A stretch of DNA of 64,000 nt from Mercurialis annua (taxonomy: Eukaryota; Streptophyta; Magnoliopsida; Malpighiales; Euphorbiaceae): positions 67,235,665-67,299,664 of the forward strand of contig NC_065570.1 of NCBI RefSeq assembly GCF_937616625.2. Direction: 5' to 3'. The notes under the pieces were generated by a model, which was not told the DNA's origin, ran no database searches, and saw nothing but the letters and a program-made list of their open reading frames with translations. Within the stretch, counting starts at the first letter, position 1; each line of letters opens with the position of its first letter. Positions 41,636-53,700 of the stretch are shown here, piece after piece. The translations under genes and the position numbers were made by a program.

Positions 41636-44197
41636 TCATTGATGAACTGTTGGTTCGATATCTTTAAGAAGTCCGACTATCTGCTGCATGCTTGGTCTCT
41701 TCGAAGGGATGTCTGCTGTGCACAAATATCCGATTTTGAGGGCTTCCTCTGTCTCGTGTTCCCGTCCGGTATTGCGAATTTTCGGATCAATTGCTCTTGA
41801 TGCTTGGTTCTTCCTTACCAATCCTCTAACCCAACTCACTAAAGTTGTATCTTTTTCTTCAGGATAATCATCTCCAATTGGCTTTTTCCCAGTGATTAGC
41901 TCAAACAAAACTATGCCAAAACAATAGACATCTGATTTTGGAGTAGGGCAGTTGTTGTCTGGATCTGAAAACTCTGGAGGAACATAACCGGGTGAGCCGC
42001 GAGCAATTTCCTCATCTAAGCCATTGCCAAAGACCTTCACCAGTCCAAAATCAGATAATCTTGGCTCCAGGTTGTAGTCCAAGTAAACACTACTAGATTT
42101 GACATCCCGGTGAATAAGTGGGGGTGAACAACCATGATGAAGAAATGCCAATGCACGAGCAGTGCCGAGTGCAATTTTGTGCCGGAACCTCCAGGTTGTT
42201 AGCAACCCTTCAGAACCAACACATTGAATGCCGTTATTGTCATCTTCTTCCCACGTGTCGGTGCTCCAATCTTCAGTTGTTTGGACACCAAGCGGCAAGT
42301 CATGGAGTAAATTCTGCAAGTTTCCATTCTCCATGTAATCGTAGATAGCTATTCTCTGATCTCCTGCGATGCAGTATCCTGTTAACGGAACAAGATTGGG
42401 ATGCTTAATTCGGCCAAGATACTCGAGCTCTCTAGCAGCTTCTTCATCTGTCAATGTAGATCCATGGACTAAAACTTTTACAGCTACATGAATGCCACCA
42501 GGTAAAAATCCTCTGTAGACCGGGCCAAATTTCCCTTCGGCCAGAAGGGTACCTCGATCAAAATTTGAAGTTGCGGACAAGAGGTCTGCAAAAGTGATAT
42601 TCAACAATGGCTTCTCAAAAATCACTACAGAAACTGATGTTGCCTGCTTAACATCAGCCACCCATGTGGTTGAATCGGTCTGGAATGAGAATGGACCTGA
42701 AATAGTTTGGTCTTCCTTATACGAGCTTTGTTTCACTGCCCACATACTGGATTTCCTCCTGCAACCAATAGCTAAAAATAGCAATCCAACCAACAAGCAG
42801 ACCATTGAAAGGGTTAAGGCTAGAGCAAGTTTCAAACCATTGTGTTTGGTAGCTTTTCTTTTAAAGAGACCCGGGTTTGCAGCTATTGGGCAGCTATTTA
42901 ATGATCCATAGAATCGGCTTTCAAAGGTTTTATACAAAAACTCAGAAGCACAAAGAGTTAAGTTGTTGAAAGAGAAGTTGAACCTCTCCATCCAAGGGAG
43001 TTTCTGCAAGAGGGACATTGGGATTCCTCCACTCAAATTATTTTGTGAAACATCAAGAACTTGGAGGTTTTTAACAGGTAATATCGGAATACGGCCGCTG
43101 AGATGATTCTCAGATAGATCAAGAGTATGGAGTTTACTCAATTGGGCAATTTCACTAGGAACATGACCAATGAGACTACTTCTAGACAAATTAAGATATT
43201 CCAACTCCAAAAGCATATCAACTTGTGGAAATTCTTGCCTGGTAAATCTATTGAATGCAAGATTAAGGTACTTCAAATTCCGGGTTTGGTCGAAATTGAG
43301 GAAAATATCACCACTAAGTTCATTTTCAGACAAGTCTAAGTGAATCAAACGAGACCAATTGAAGCTAGAATTGAATGGTACCTGAGAAATGTGACCTTGA
43401 AACTGGTTCCTGCTCAAGTCTATCACCTCCAACATTGCCAAAAACAAAACCATAACTGAACCATGAAACAAATTTCCAGAAATATTAAGATTAGTAACAG
43501 ATTTCATTTCTGAGAAATCCGAGTCACGCCCTTTAATCGTATTTCCTGCAAGGTTCAAAGTTTTAAGCTTTGGAAATGCAGCACCAAAACCATCTGGTAA
43601 GACCCCATCCAGCTTATTCAAAGAAATATCAATGAGAGTGAGTGACTTGCAATTTAGAATTCCCAGTGGAATGCTCCCTTGCAAACCATTTCGATCAAGC
43701 TTAAGGACTCTCAAGCTAGACAATGAGCTTATTGCAGCAGGAATTTCACCACTGAAATTATTGCTTGATAAATCTATTATTTCAAGCATACCAAAATTGC
43801 CAATGTTGCTAGGGAGAAACCCAGATATCTGATTTGAAGAGAGATTTAGGGCAATGAGAGACCCCAAACTCCACAAATCAGAAGGCAAATCAGTGATTTT
43901 ATTGCTGCTAAGATCCAAAGTTTTGAGCTTTGTTAGCTTGCCAATGGTGGTATCAGGAATTGAACCAGAAAAGCCAAAACCAGAAGCTACCAAACCAGAA
44001 ACACTTCCTTTAGCATCACAATACACACCTTGCCATGAACAAACAGGAGCAGAGAAATTGTAGAGTGGAGAAGAAGTAATACCCATTTGCTTCAGAAATT
44101 CAGACACATAAAAAGCATCTGTGTTGGGTTGTTGACATGGTAAAGACTTGAAAAACATTGACAGAACCAAAAAGGAACCAAATAAACCAAACCCCAT
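41636..44197 (-). CDS. LRR receptor-like kinase, At2g24230/At5g58150 type
   Basis: Plasma-membrane receptor-like Ser/Thr kinase, single exon, 853 residues, the same length I recall for At2g24230. Order: signal peptide (about 1-25, [16 protein letters not shown]); N-terminal cap with paired Cys around CSWQGVYCD; roughly fourteen LRRs (about 60-420) of the LxxLxLSxNxxSGxIP type; a transmembrane helix near 455-475 ([20 protein letters not shown]) followed by basic residues; kinase domain to the C-terminus. Kinase residues visible are the Gly loop [10 protein letters not shown], Lys in [15 protein letters not shown], and DFGLVK, so it looks catalytically complete. An acidic insert ([12 protein letters not shown]) sits in the N-lobe/C-lobe hinge region. 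The open frame extends to 44227 without an ATG, so the start is 44197. The ligand is unknown. Confidence 0.94.
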   Translation of the reverse strand: MGFGLFGSFLVLSMFFKSLPCQQPNTDAFYVSEFLKQMGITSSPLYNFSAPVCSWQGVYCDAKGSVSGLVASGFGFSGSIPDTTIGKLTKLKTLDLSSNKITDLPSDLWSLGSLIALNLSSNQISGFLPSNIGNFGMLEIIDLSSNNFSGEIPAAISSLSSLRVLKLDRNGLQGSIPLGILNCKSLTLIDISLNKLDGVLPDGFGAAFPKLKTLNLAGNTIKGRDSDFSEMKSVTNLNISGNLFHGSVMVLFLAMLEVIDLSRNQFQGHISQVPFNSSFNWSRLIHLDLSENELSGDIFLNFDQTRNLKYLNLAFNRFTRQEFPQVDMLLELEYLNLSRSSLIGHVPSEIAQLSKLHTLDLSENHLSGRIPILPVKNLQVLDVSQNNLSGGIPMSLLQKLPWMERFNFSFNNLTLCASEFLYKTFESRFYGSLNSCPIAANPGLFKRKATKHNGLKLALALTLSMVCLLVGLLFLAIGCRRKSSMWAVKQSSYKEDQTISGPFSFQTDSTTWVADVKQATSVSVVIFEKPLLNITFADLLSATSNFDRGTLLAEGKFGPVYRGFLPGGIHVAVKVLVHGSTLTDEEAARELEYLGRIKHPNLVPLTGYCIAGDQRIAIYDYMENGNLQNLLHDLPLGVQTTEDWSTDTWEEDDNNGIQCVGSEGLLTTWRFRHKIALGTARALAFLHHGCSPPLIHRDVKSSSVYLDYNLEPRLSDFGLVKVFGNGLDEEIARGSPGYVPPEFSDPDNNCPTPKSDVYCFGIVLFELITGKKPIGDDYPEEKDTTLVSWVRGLVRKNQASRAIDPKIRNTGREHETEEALKIGYLCTADIPSKRPSMQQIVGLLKDIEPTVHQ

Positions 44198-45849
44198 TTG
44201 AATTAAGACCCTAAATTTGACAAACAAGTAATAAAAACACCAAATTTACCCTAAAAGAACCACCTTAAAACACTCTATATCATACATACTTCTAGGTCCA
44301 TGCTAGATACTACTACTACTTAAATGAAGCAAATGCAAAGCTCTAAAAAAATAATGAAATGTTAGCAAAAGAAGACAACTTTAGAAGAAATGTAGAGATA
44401 ACAATTGGGAATTTGAAGAGATAAAATTTAATGACTGGGTGAGTGAAAGACAAGAAAACAAACAAAATGAAAAAGAACACAAGTCAAGAAAAACACTTTT
44501 GTCTTGGTGTAATAAAACATGAAAGGCTCTAAACTTTTTGATTCTTAAAAAAAAGATTCAACCTTTTGAACAGTTCAACACTTAACAATTACTACTATAA
44601 ATACAGAAAGATTAGAGGAAGATGTAGAGAGAGAGAGAGAGATGGGGAAGCAAAGGTTGCAGGTTTTTAGAGTGGGAAAGCAGTTGGGATTAATAAATGT
44701 GAATTAGGTTGGTGAATTTATCAGTGCTTCTAGTTGTAGGTGGTGGCTATTCAATTCATTGATGTTCTTCATTCAAAGAATCAAACACTTTTTGATGCTC
44801 ATAATTAATTACTATTATCATTCATTCTTCTAAATTCTAATAATGCTTCTTCTGTTTTTTTTTTTAATTCTAGTGGCAATTTAATATTTTTGCTTTAGAG
44901 TATTAAAAAAGAAAATTGAACTTAAAATAGAAGCAAATCCTTTCCTTAAGCAAATTAACATATTGTGCCATCTTAATTTTACAACAAACCAATAAATATT
45001 TACGTAAGAAAAATTATCTTTTATATATTCTTTTATTATTAAATATCCTAACATAACAAATGCCTTGCACGAATGGTATTATTGTAACCGATTATCCTAT
45101 TTCTTAATCCTTAGGTTACTGGCTGTCCGCCAAAAGTTTCGGATTTAATATCGATATTTTAACAACAAATCTAATAAATCTAATTGTAGCCCTTGATGTA
45201 TTGTTGTAGTGGTAACAATGTACAGATTATAGAAAGTGGGAGTATTACTTGTATGAAAATTTTACCTGCAAACTTTTACTAAATTTTTGATAAAACGTAC
45301 ATATTTAAAGCCATGTATTATCATATAAAATTGAATTCCTTCAGTTTAATTTGTCAATACGGATTCTCTGCCCTTCTAATTACACAAATATATTCTTTAT
45401 CATAAAAATAAAATAGGTATATTCTGTGAGCCATTAGCGCAAGTTAAGATAAATATATAATTTATTTTTTACGTTAATCTTTTTAAAATTAAATCTCTGT
45501 ATTTTTATTTTTATAAAGAATTAAGTTCGTCGACATTTTTTTTCCGGTCTTGACAGAGGAGCTTAATCTTATGTCTATAAAATTAAAATTATAACGATTT
45601 AAAGTATACAAATTGTAGTGGAAGTATGCAATTCAAAAACAACTGATAGTTTAGGACTGATTTAAAAAAAAACTAACAGTTAAGGAGATAAATGTATATT
45701 GTGGAATTTTTTATATTTACTGATATTTACAGTATATATATTTGAATTAAAAAGATTTTACTTTTGTGAACCCCTAAACAAAATAACAAACACATAAATT
45801 CTCATGTTGTTGTTAGCATCTTGTCGTAAACATTAGTTCATTCAGGTGA
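44198..45849. other. Upstream region of the LRR kinase gene
   Basis: Contains the kinase leader and promoter. On the opposite strand a TATAAATA (44596-44603), a GA microsatellite (about 44627-44641) and a 21-codon ORF (44642-44707) occur together. Beyond 44850 the DNA is AT-rich with no gene. Confidence 0.5.
44627..44641. repeat. GA microsatellite
   Basis: A short run of GA dinucleotides. Read on the minus strand it is a CT tract upstream of the kinase gene, a common feature of plant leaders. Confidence 0.8.
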
Positions 45850-46577
45850 GAGTGTAGCTCTCCGTTGCGCTAGGTCATTTTTACAATAAACCAATTAGAA
45901 TCTGCAATAGAGAATTTTTTTTTAAAAGGTAGAATAATATTAATAATACGAAACAATTACATTTGTAAAAAATTCAAAAAAGTGAGAAGACCACTCCTAA
46001 TGACTTGAAACAGACATGTTGCGCTAAACAATGCGTTGCCTGATTCGCAGATCGTTTTACGAATAGAAAAGATAAATTACTAAATTGTTTCGCTAAATCT
46101 AAACAATCTCCAATGAGCAAGTCCGCTTCTTTCAAATTTGGATTACGTAACTCCAAAATCACATCCCTCGCATCCGATGCAAAAACAATATTCGAATAAC
46201 CCTTTAACCAACTGAGAGCTTCACGAATACACATTATCTCAGCTGAATGAGCCGAAAAATTCCCATGCATGCAGACCGAACGAGCCATAACAAGCTCACC
46301 AAGCCAATTTCTAATAACAATACCAAACCTGATACTGTTTAGAATCTTTTAGTTATTATGTATTCTTTTTATTATTTAATTTTACGCGGAAATCGCTTAA
46401 TCAATATGAATTTCGAGAGTGGATGGTTGACCGCCGTCCCTTATCCTGGAGGCTCTATTTATGAATGTCAACTAAGTATCGTAAACAAATTGCTCCCAAC
46501 TCTTCAATCACTTGGTTAATGTACTATTAGTTTGTTACACGAATGACATGCTACAACGGTTGTATCGTATAATTTTC
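45850..46577. mobile_element. Mutator-like MITE, copy 4, interrupted
   Basis: The left part (45850-45914, gagtgtagctctccgttgcg) and right part (46341-46400 plus about 46510-46577, ending acaacggttgtatcgtataa and ttttc) together rebuild a family member. A LINE fragment splits it at 45915-46340, and a further unrelated segment of about 120 bp lies at about 46392-46510. The 9-bp flanks are not clearly conserved. Confidence 0.6.
45915..46340 (-). mobile_element. 5'-truncated LINE, RNase H end
   Basis: The minus strand has an open frame from about 46340 to a stop at 45974, reading RFGIVIRNWLGELVMARS then HSAEIMCIREALSWLKGY, FASDARDVI and FVKRSANQATHCLAQH, which is the RNase H-like domain (RVT_3) of plant LINEs. 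Catalytic Glu and second Asp are present; the first Asp is lost to truncation. The minus strand ends in a 9-base poly(A) at 45915-45923. The direct repeat AGAAT (45911-45915, 46341-46345) may be a short target duplication. Dead element. Confidence 0.7.
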
Positions 46578-49500
46578 ATCTGCTTGAGAACTATTTGTAT
46601 TCTTGTGAAAGATTTTACTTCTTTTCTTTTCCCTAAATTTTTGGGTAGAACAATGTGGTCCAAATTGCACAAATTTGCTGAAACTAAAGACAAAATGTTT
46701 ACATTCACAAGGTGTACTAATATAGACACACATAATTATTCTTTTCACTATAAGTTTTACTTTATTTTCTCTGAACTCATATGGTAATACAGTATAAAAT
46801 ATAGAAATAATTACTGTCATTTCTAAATTAAATTTATTATTTTGAATATTAGGTAATAAAAGATTTCCATTGTAAGGAGTAGTTTTAATTTTAAACAAGA
46901 GCTTTAAAGGTAAAAAGGTAAGTTAAATACAATGCATTTCATAAGTAGTTGATTGGTGGTAAAAGCATTTTTGTGGATCATTTTGTTGAATGTGCTGTAG
47001 TAGGCAATTCACCAATAAAATTAGATCGGTAAGGTGAAGGGTGGTTGCATTTTATTGACTTTAACCACTTACAAAAACTTCATTTTCTTGAAGATTTCTC
47101 TGGAGTTTAGAGATTGTCAACAAAATGGACTTTGAATTTGGAATTTAATTGTTTAATTTTTCGTTAATTATTTTTCCAATTTTAAATATTTAAAGAAACT
47201 AGTGGGTGATATTCTTCAAACAAGTTTCATCAAATTGCGCTCATTATGCGATCCAAAATGTAAAACTATATAGTTAATTAAGCCTATACCAAAGTCCAGG
47301 TAGAAAATGTCGGTCCATATATATGACAATTGAAGGTTACTGATTATAAAAGAAATGAAGATCATTTATTTGTGCATAATATATAATCTAATCGTTATTT
47401 AAAAAAGCAATCTGTCATATGAATTTGTTAGTAGTTGTTTTGGCTCTTTGTTTGATATAGAAAATATGTCCACCGTCATCCATTAATGGACCTACATTAA
47501 GCATTATAACTATAAATTTTAAAAATAGAAATATAATTAGATGCTTTAGCGCATTATTGTTTATTAGTATTCACTCAATAATCATGCATAATTATGAGGG
47601 AATATCCTTTGGATTTGTTAATTTACGAGTCATATGATATCATGAGTCGATATTCCCTTAATTTCTTCTATTAACCCTTTCACTTAATGGTCATGTCTCT
47701 CACGAGGCTAGGAATGTAATTCGGTTCAAACTAAATTCTTTTTTAAATTCAGATCAAACCACAAATTAAATATGTAATTATATTAAACGAACGGAACTAA
47801 ACCAAACAGTTCAATTGATTTTTTTAACTTATTTTGATTTTTACGTCCATATATAAAGAATTTCAATTTTAAGAAGAAGTTCGTCCGATTCCACCAATGT
47901 CCATTAGATGTTGGTGGAAACAGAATCCACCACAGTTATACTTTAATTAGGTATTTTAGAAATTGGACCAATTTAATCAGTTCTATCATTTCATCCAATA
48001 AATACAAAGTCTATCTAATCCAGTAAGAAAAACAAATTTAAAATTTCGGCCAGAGTTTAACCGGACTGATTAAATTAGCTTCATAACAAACTATAAACAA
48101 TATATTTTCAATAAACCGCTCAAATCGGCCGATTGAATGAACCGGTCAAATGGTAAAACAACGGCCCATCCGGTTCCTTCACCGATTTGATTTTGGTTTA
48201 AGGGGAAAGTTTTCAATAGGTTTATTTTTTTTTCTGGTAGGGGCAAACCAAAATAATATACAGTACATATCCGAGGTTGATTCAAAAGTTGGCAACATCG
48301 TATAATAACAAATCATAGCAAATTAGATCTTTCTATTTGGCTGTCATTATTATCTTTAATGTCTTAAACTAACTTCTCAATCAAGATATCCTAATTAAAG
48401 AAAGAATTTATTTATACACTTTATGTCCTTATTCAATTAAAACGGAAATATTCAACTGAAAAACTAGAAAACGTTTATTTTTATTAAAATAGATTATAAA
48501 TTTTAAAACTTTCTCAAAAATAGAAAAGAAATGTTAAAACTTAAAACACAAAACTAAAAAAATAAAATTGTATAACATAAACATTTGCCTGAATTACTCA
48601 GATGGAAAATTATTATTTTCTATGCTTCTCATTATTTTATTATTAAAGTTCAAATATGAGAAGTAAGGTGTTTTAATTCTCTTTTGATTCTTTATTTCGA
48701 ATTAGATCATTATAGATTTAGAGTTTACAAATCTTTAAAACGTTCTCAGTAATAGAAAATAAATATTAAAACTTAAAACATAAAGTTCAAAAAAATTCCA
48801 TACAACATAAACATTTGTCTCAATTATTAGGACGGACAATATAATTTTCTTTCTGATGCTTCACATTATTTTATTTATTAAACTACAAACATGAGAATCA
48901 ATTAATTATAGCTCAAATCATATAAACGGCGGACAGTATAACGCTAAAATCGTGTATTCAATTCTTCCCCACAAGCGCTAAAATCTCTCCTCCTCGTTTG
49001 TGAATGTTATTCGAATTAGATCATTTAAAGCTTAATCAAATCTGATGATAATTGTACTTGCATCACTTGTTAAATTAAAGGAAAAAAATATGATAAAAAT
49101 TGGGCTTCAATTTGAGATAAGAGGCATGCGTGACATGAGTGGTATAGTATGGGTGGAAGGCTTAAAATTGTTGATGCTATAATATCATAAATAATCATCA
49201 CAGCCACTCAATCTTCACTCTTCCATGATTCTCCTCCGTACGTGTATGAACTCATCGTGATTTAGAGTATTTTAAACGATTAATAAAATTAACAAGCTTG
49301 TGTTAATGTAATAAGAGGAGTTATGAAATAAATAAAAAGGAAAATAAGTTGTCCTCCCTAGGAACCCAGTTTCATTCGTTTTTTTTAAGGAAATAGGGTT
49401 ATTCTCAATATAGTCCCTGATATTTCACCTATTTCTAAGTAAACTATTTCTATCATGTTGTAACTAAATAATTCTTAAGCTGCTGATTTGGCCATGTGGT

Positions 49501-50721
49501 TCAAAGAGAACGAGGATAAATTATTGTATGAAGTTTTAAAATAAAAGGCCAAATGACCAAAAAATGTCAAACCTATCATGAAAGTTTCACAAAAGTCCAA
49601 AGATGTAACTGTAGTAGTCCCTACCACTAATTTTGTACCTTTTCCGTTTTATCGACATGGCATGTTTGTAGTATTTTGCACAAAACACATGGGAGGGAGA
49701 AAATGCAAATTAGGGGTGAAAATTTTTTAGTTACTCATTTAAATGTTGGCTTATATTCCCTCAATTCCCTTTTATGAAGTTTTTTTTTAAAAAAATATTT
49801 GTCTATTATAAATTTCAATGACAATTTTTATTTTATTTTCTTTACTACCCTTTAATTTAATTAGTGGAGTAGAGATAACATTTGTTAACATGTGCACTTT
49901 TAATATATCAATGTAAGACTATTTTATCATTTATATAAAATTTTAGTGACTTTCTTAATATGTGTTTTTGTCAAAATGAACCAATAAAAGGGAACAGAGA
50001 GAGTGTTTTATAATTTTAACAAAAACAAAATGTGCTTTAAATAACTATACAGTAAGAAACGCAAAATTATCACACACAAAAAAACGCAAAATAAGTTAAC
50101 TTGATAATAGAATTCAAACAGCTGAAGGATTTACAATTTATGTTTACATGAGATAAAAAAGTACTCTCTATTTTGAAATATTTTATTTTAGAAGTCTTAT
50201 TACTAATTTTAAAGTATTTTTACATCAAACTTTTCTCTTTATCCTTCATTTAGTCATCTCAAATAAATTTTATAAAAAATTCCACCATCATTAATAGAGA
50301 CAAAACATGAAAACCAAAAATAATAAATATTTTTTTAATCTATGTGTAAAAACAAATAAGACTTCTCAAATGAAACAGAGGAGTACTAAGATGAAAAAAT
50401 ATAGGTTTTAATTGAGTAATTTAGTACTCCATAAAATTTATAATCATTGTTAAAACCATAAGTTCCTAACAATGCCATAGTCATATACATCATATTTAGG
50501 TTAATTCCTTCATTGACAACATAACAGAAATTGTATAACATTACAGAGCTCAAGATTAAAACAGTATGAGCTAAAACAAATTTGATCCCAAAAGTCTCTC
50601 ATCATCACTCTCATTTACCCATAAAAAGCTAAAACAAGAATTACAAAAATTTGTGAAAACAGCAAAAATGGTTACATATATTATACCATGTCGACGAATC
50701 CGTGTTGCTTCACATTTAGTT
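46578..50721. other. Intergenic region between transposon cluster and UBP 3' end
   Basis: 4.1 kb of AT-rich DNA with no gene that I can support. It contains one direct repeat pair (48491-48898). The final 150-200 bases are the UBP23-like 3' UTR. Confidence 0.6.
48491..48898. repeat. Two diverged direct repeats of about 180 bp
   Basis: Segments about 48491-48665 and 48711-48898 share the order ttaaaacttaaaacac/ttaaaacttaaaacat, then acataaacatttg, then cattattttatt. They are probably an old tandem duplication. Confidence 0.6.
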
Positions 50722-53700
50722 TCATATCCTGAATGGTCTGTTTCCAGAGCTAGATCGGTCCATCTTTGCCCTTTTGAAATGTGTCTTTTTGCTTGACAAT
50801 TCTTGGAATGGATTTGGACCTCCAAATTCATGCAGATTCTGCCTTACCTTCTTTCGCTTACCTCGATCATATTCTTCATCCCTGCAAATGATAACAGTTA
50901 AAGTCCAAAACAAGGTCATTCAATGATTTTACAAGGGAATCGGGAATCTATCTTACATCTTACAAGCTCCAACACTTACGTTTTGTAAGACGAGCTAACA
51001 GTGTTATGTTATGTATATATTGAAGAAAATGTGGAGGATAAAGTCTCAGTTGAGAGATTTCGGCTAGGGTCTATGTGGACTTTCAAAATCAAGGACAAAA
51101 GAATATGAAAGATCTGGTTTAACTGTAAAATTTGCAGAAATATCAACAGAAAACTGCATATTCCCCCATTCTATAATATTCGAGCATTACCGACACATTG
51201 ATTACTTTCTCCATATAACAGCAATTCACTTTTCCTGAACAAGATAAAACTGGGTCTATTTATCTCTCCTATAAGACGGACAGCCCAAAAAAGAATATTG
51301 ATAGCTAATAACCACAGAAGAAATAATTCATCATCTTCATTTTCTTTCTTGCGTCGCTCATTCAAAGCAATTATTACCATAGATCTACCCCAGCATTAGC
51401 AAAGAAGAAGCAGAACTTGGTAATTGTTTAAAGCAGTTTTAATCCACTTTGCCATAAAGAATAATTCCCTACCCCTCTTTATTTAATAATCAAATTCCAG
51501 CAAGCTGCAGTAATTTTCTTTACTATATAGAAACCAATAATGATAGGGGAATGGCATGGTCTGAAATTCTAAACTCTAGAATTACATGCTAGGCCAAATG
51601 ATGGTTCTCCACAATATATAACAACTCATCATCATGTACACACCAATTCTAACTAGTCAACTATCAATAGTAACTACATCATATAAAACACTACCACATA
51701 TAAACAGACGCAAAGCTACAGTCAGAGAGAGCCAATCAAACTAACCATTCATCTGGCACATGACCAATGTGAAGATTCTCCGTACTACTTGATGCCATAT
51801 TCTGCGACTTAGGCAATTCTACCCCATCCCAACGTGCAACTGCAGCAGAAAAGAGATCAAGCGTAAATGAGACTTAAAATAACAAGCACAACAGGGTTAT
51901 CTCTTTCTTGTTTTTTACGAATTCTCCAACTCTTTTTTAGGATTATAATCATTGAATAGATGTTTCACAAGAGATTATTTTGCAAATGCAAACCTGTATC
52001 CTCATCCAGGACCAGCAGGAAAAAAATAAATGCACCTGAATTTTCAATTGCATGCAAGTCCAGGGACATATTTAAGTAACAAGCATCTGAGAGACTAAAT
52101 CTAATAAATATAAAATGCTTCTAAAAGACTATTTCTCAATATATGCTGAAATGGAGTTTGAAGTGGGATTAGATCCAAGAATTAGAAAGGCCAGTACAAA
52201 AATCTCGACTCAGAGACAATATCAGCAATTTTATTTATTTAAAATCAACTCCAAATTATATAATGCATTCAAAAGAAGAAAAACCTAGAAGTGGAAACCC
52301 AGGCATGAACTGAAATTACGAAATGACAAGAACGATTTACATGAATAAAATGGAAAAAACATAATTCACCTATTACTTGAGACAAATACTGACCAGTTGT
52401 CTCTTCCAGACCTTGAGTGAGCATACACATCATCCCATTCCCTGACATATTTTTTCTGCTAGTTTCTGCACATTCAATTACTCTCACATTGTGTTGGTTC
52501 AACTCAGATGTGGAAAGACTATTCTTTAAATCTTTATCCACTGTTTTTGCATCCCTATTTTGGTTATTTCTCTTCTCGGATTTTTCATCCACAACATCCA
52601 TAACAGAGGACTTTGAACGAGATGTAGCCCTTCTCCTTTGAGAATGTGTAGAATTCAATGAAATTGACATGGACATCTTAGATGTAGAGGGACCTACCTC
52701 TGACAAAGAATTATTACTCTCCAGCATCTGTTCTTTTATAAGATTTTGAGTCCTTGAAGCGTTGCGCTTAAGCTTTCTATGTTTCTTCTTTTTCCGCAGA
52801 CGTAAGGATGCTGGGAAGAATTTTAAGCCCAGATGCATACTTGAAAACCTACGCTTCAAAAGCTTCTTCTTTAATTTTTTGTGAGGTATGCAATCGGTAG
52901 CTTTCTGGTGTAGACATTCAATCGGTGTAACAGATGGGATTGACGGTTCAGGCAACTCATTTACAATTTGTTTACCATTATCATTGGTTTGATCCCCAAG
53001 TGAATTTTCAGAAGAACTTTGATTGTCGTAACCTCCACCCTAAAAGATGAGAACCAAGCAAGTCAAAACCTGGCTACTGATGACTCCTAAAAATCAATGA
53101 TTAAAAAGAAATGAGATTACCTGACTGTTTCCACAGGTAGGTTTATTTGGTAATTCGAAAGAGTCTATTATTGTTTTAGATACTTTGCCGCCATAATCAG
53201 ATTGAGAAAGTCTTGGGACATTCTCTACTGCTCCATCAACTCCCACATTTAAGACGAGATTAATCTAGAATACCAAAACAATTCACAGTTAGAACAAAGG
53301 TAGCAACACAGTGAAGAACAGGAACAAAATCAAGTCTAGTACAAATTACAAAACACCCATTACCTTTTCAGAGGACTCACACATGACCAGCTTTTCAGTA
53401 GGAGCACTTTGGGGTTCATTAATTTGAGATGTCTTGTTACAATCACTCATTTTAGGCCCACTGGCGACGGTAGCAATATCAACTTTAGAACTGTCATATT
53501 TGCCATTCACTGATGGAGCTGAAGATGACACACACTCTCCCAGATCTGGACTAGTAGAAACTTCTTTGTATGGGTTATTTTGCAATGGTAAAGTTGAAGA
53601 AGGTTCTGCAGTAGGTTTTGTTTTTGCCAACAAGCAATCTGAAATCAAAGGTTGAACTTGTGGTTTCTTCTGAGGGATTTCCTTTGAAATACTGAAATTT

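Noticed and set aside
44198..44227. Ten extra N-terminal residues on the LRR kinase
   Set aside because: The frame is open but the codon at 44227 is TTG, not ATG. The first ATG is at 44197 and gives the expected signal peptide and the family length of 853.
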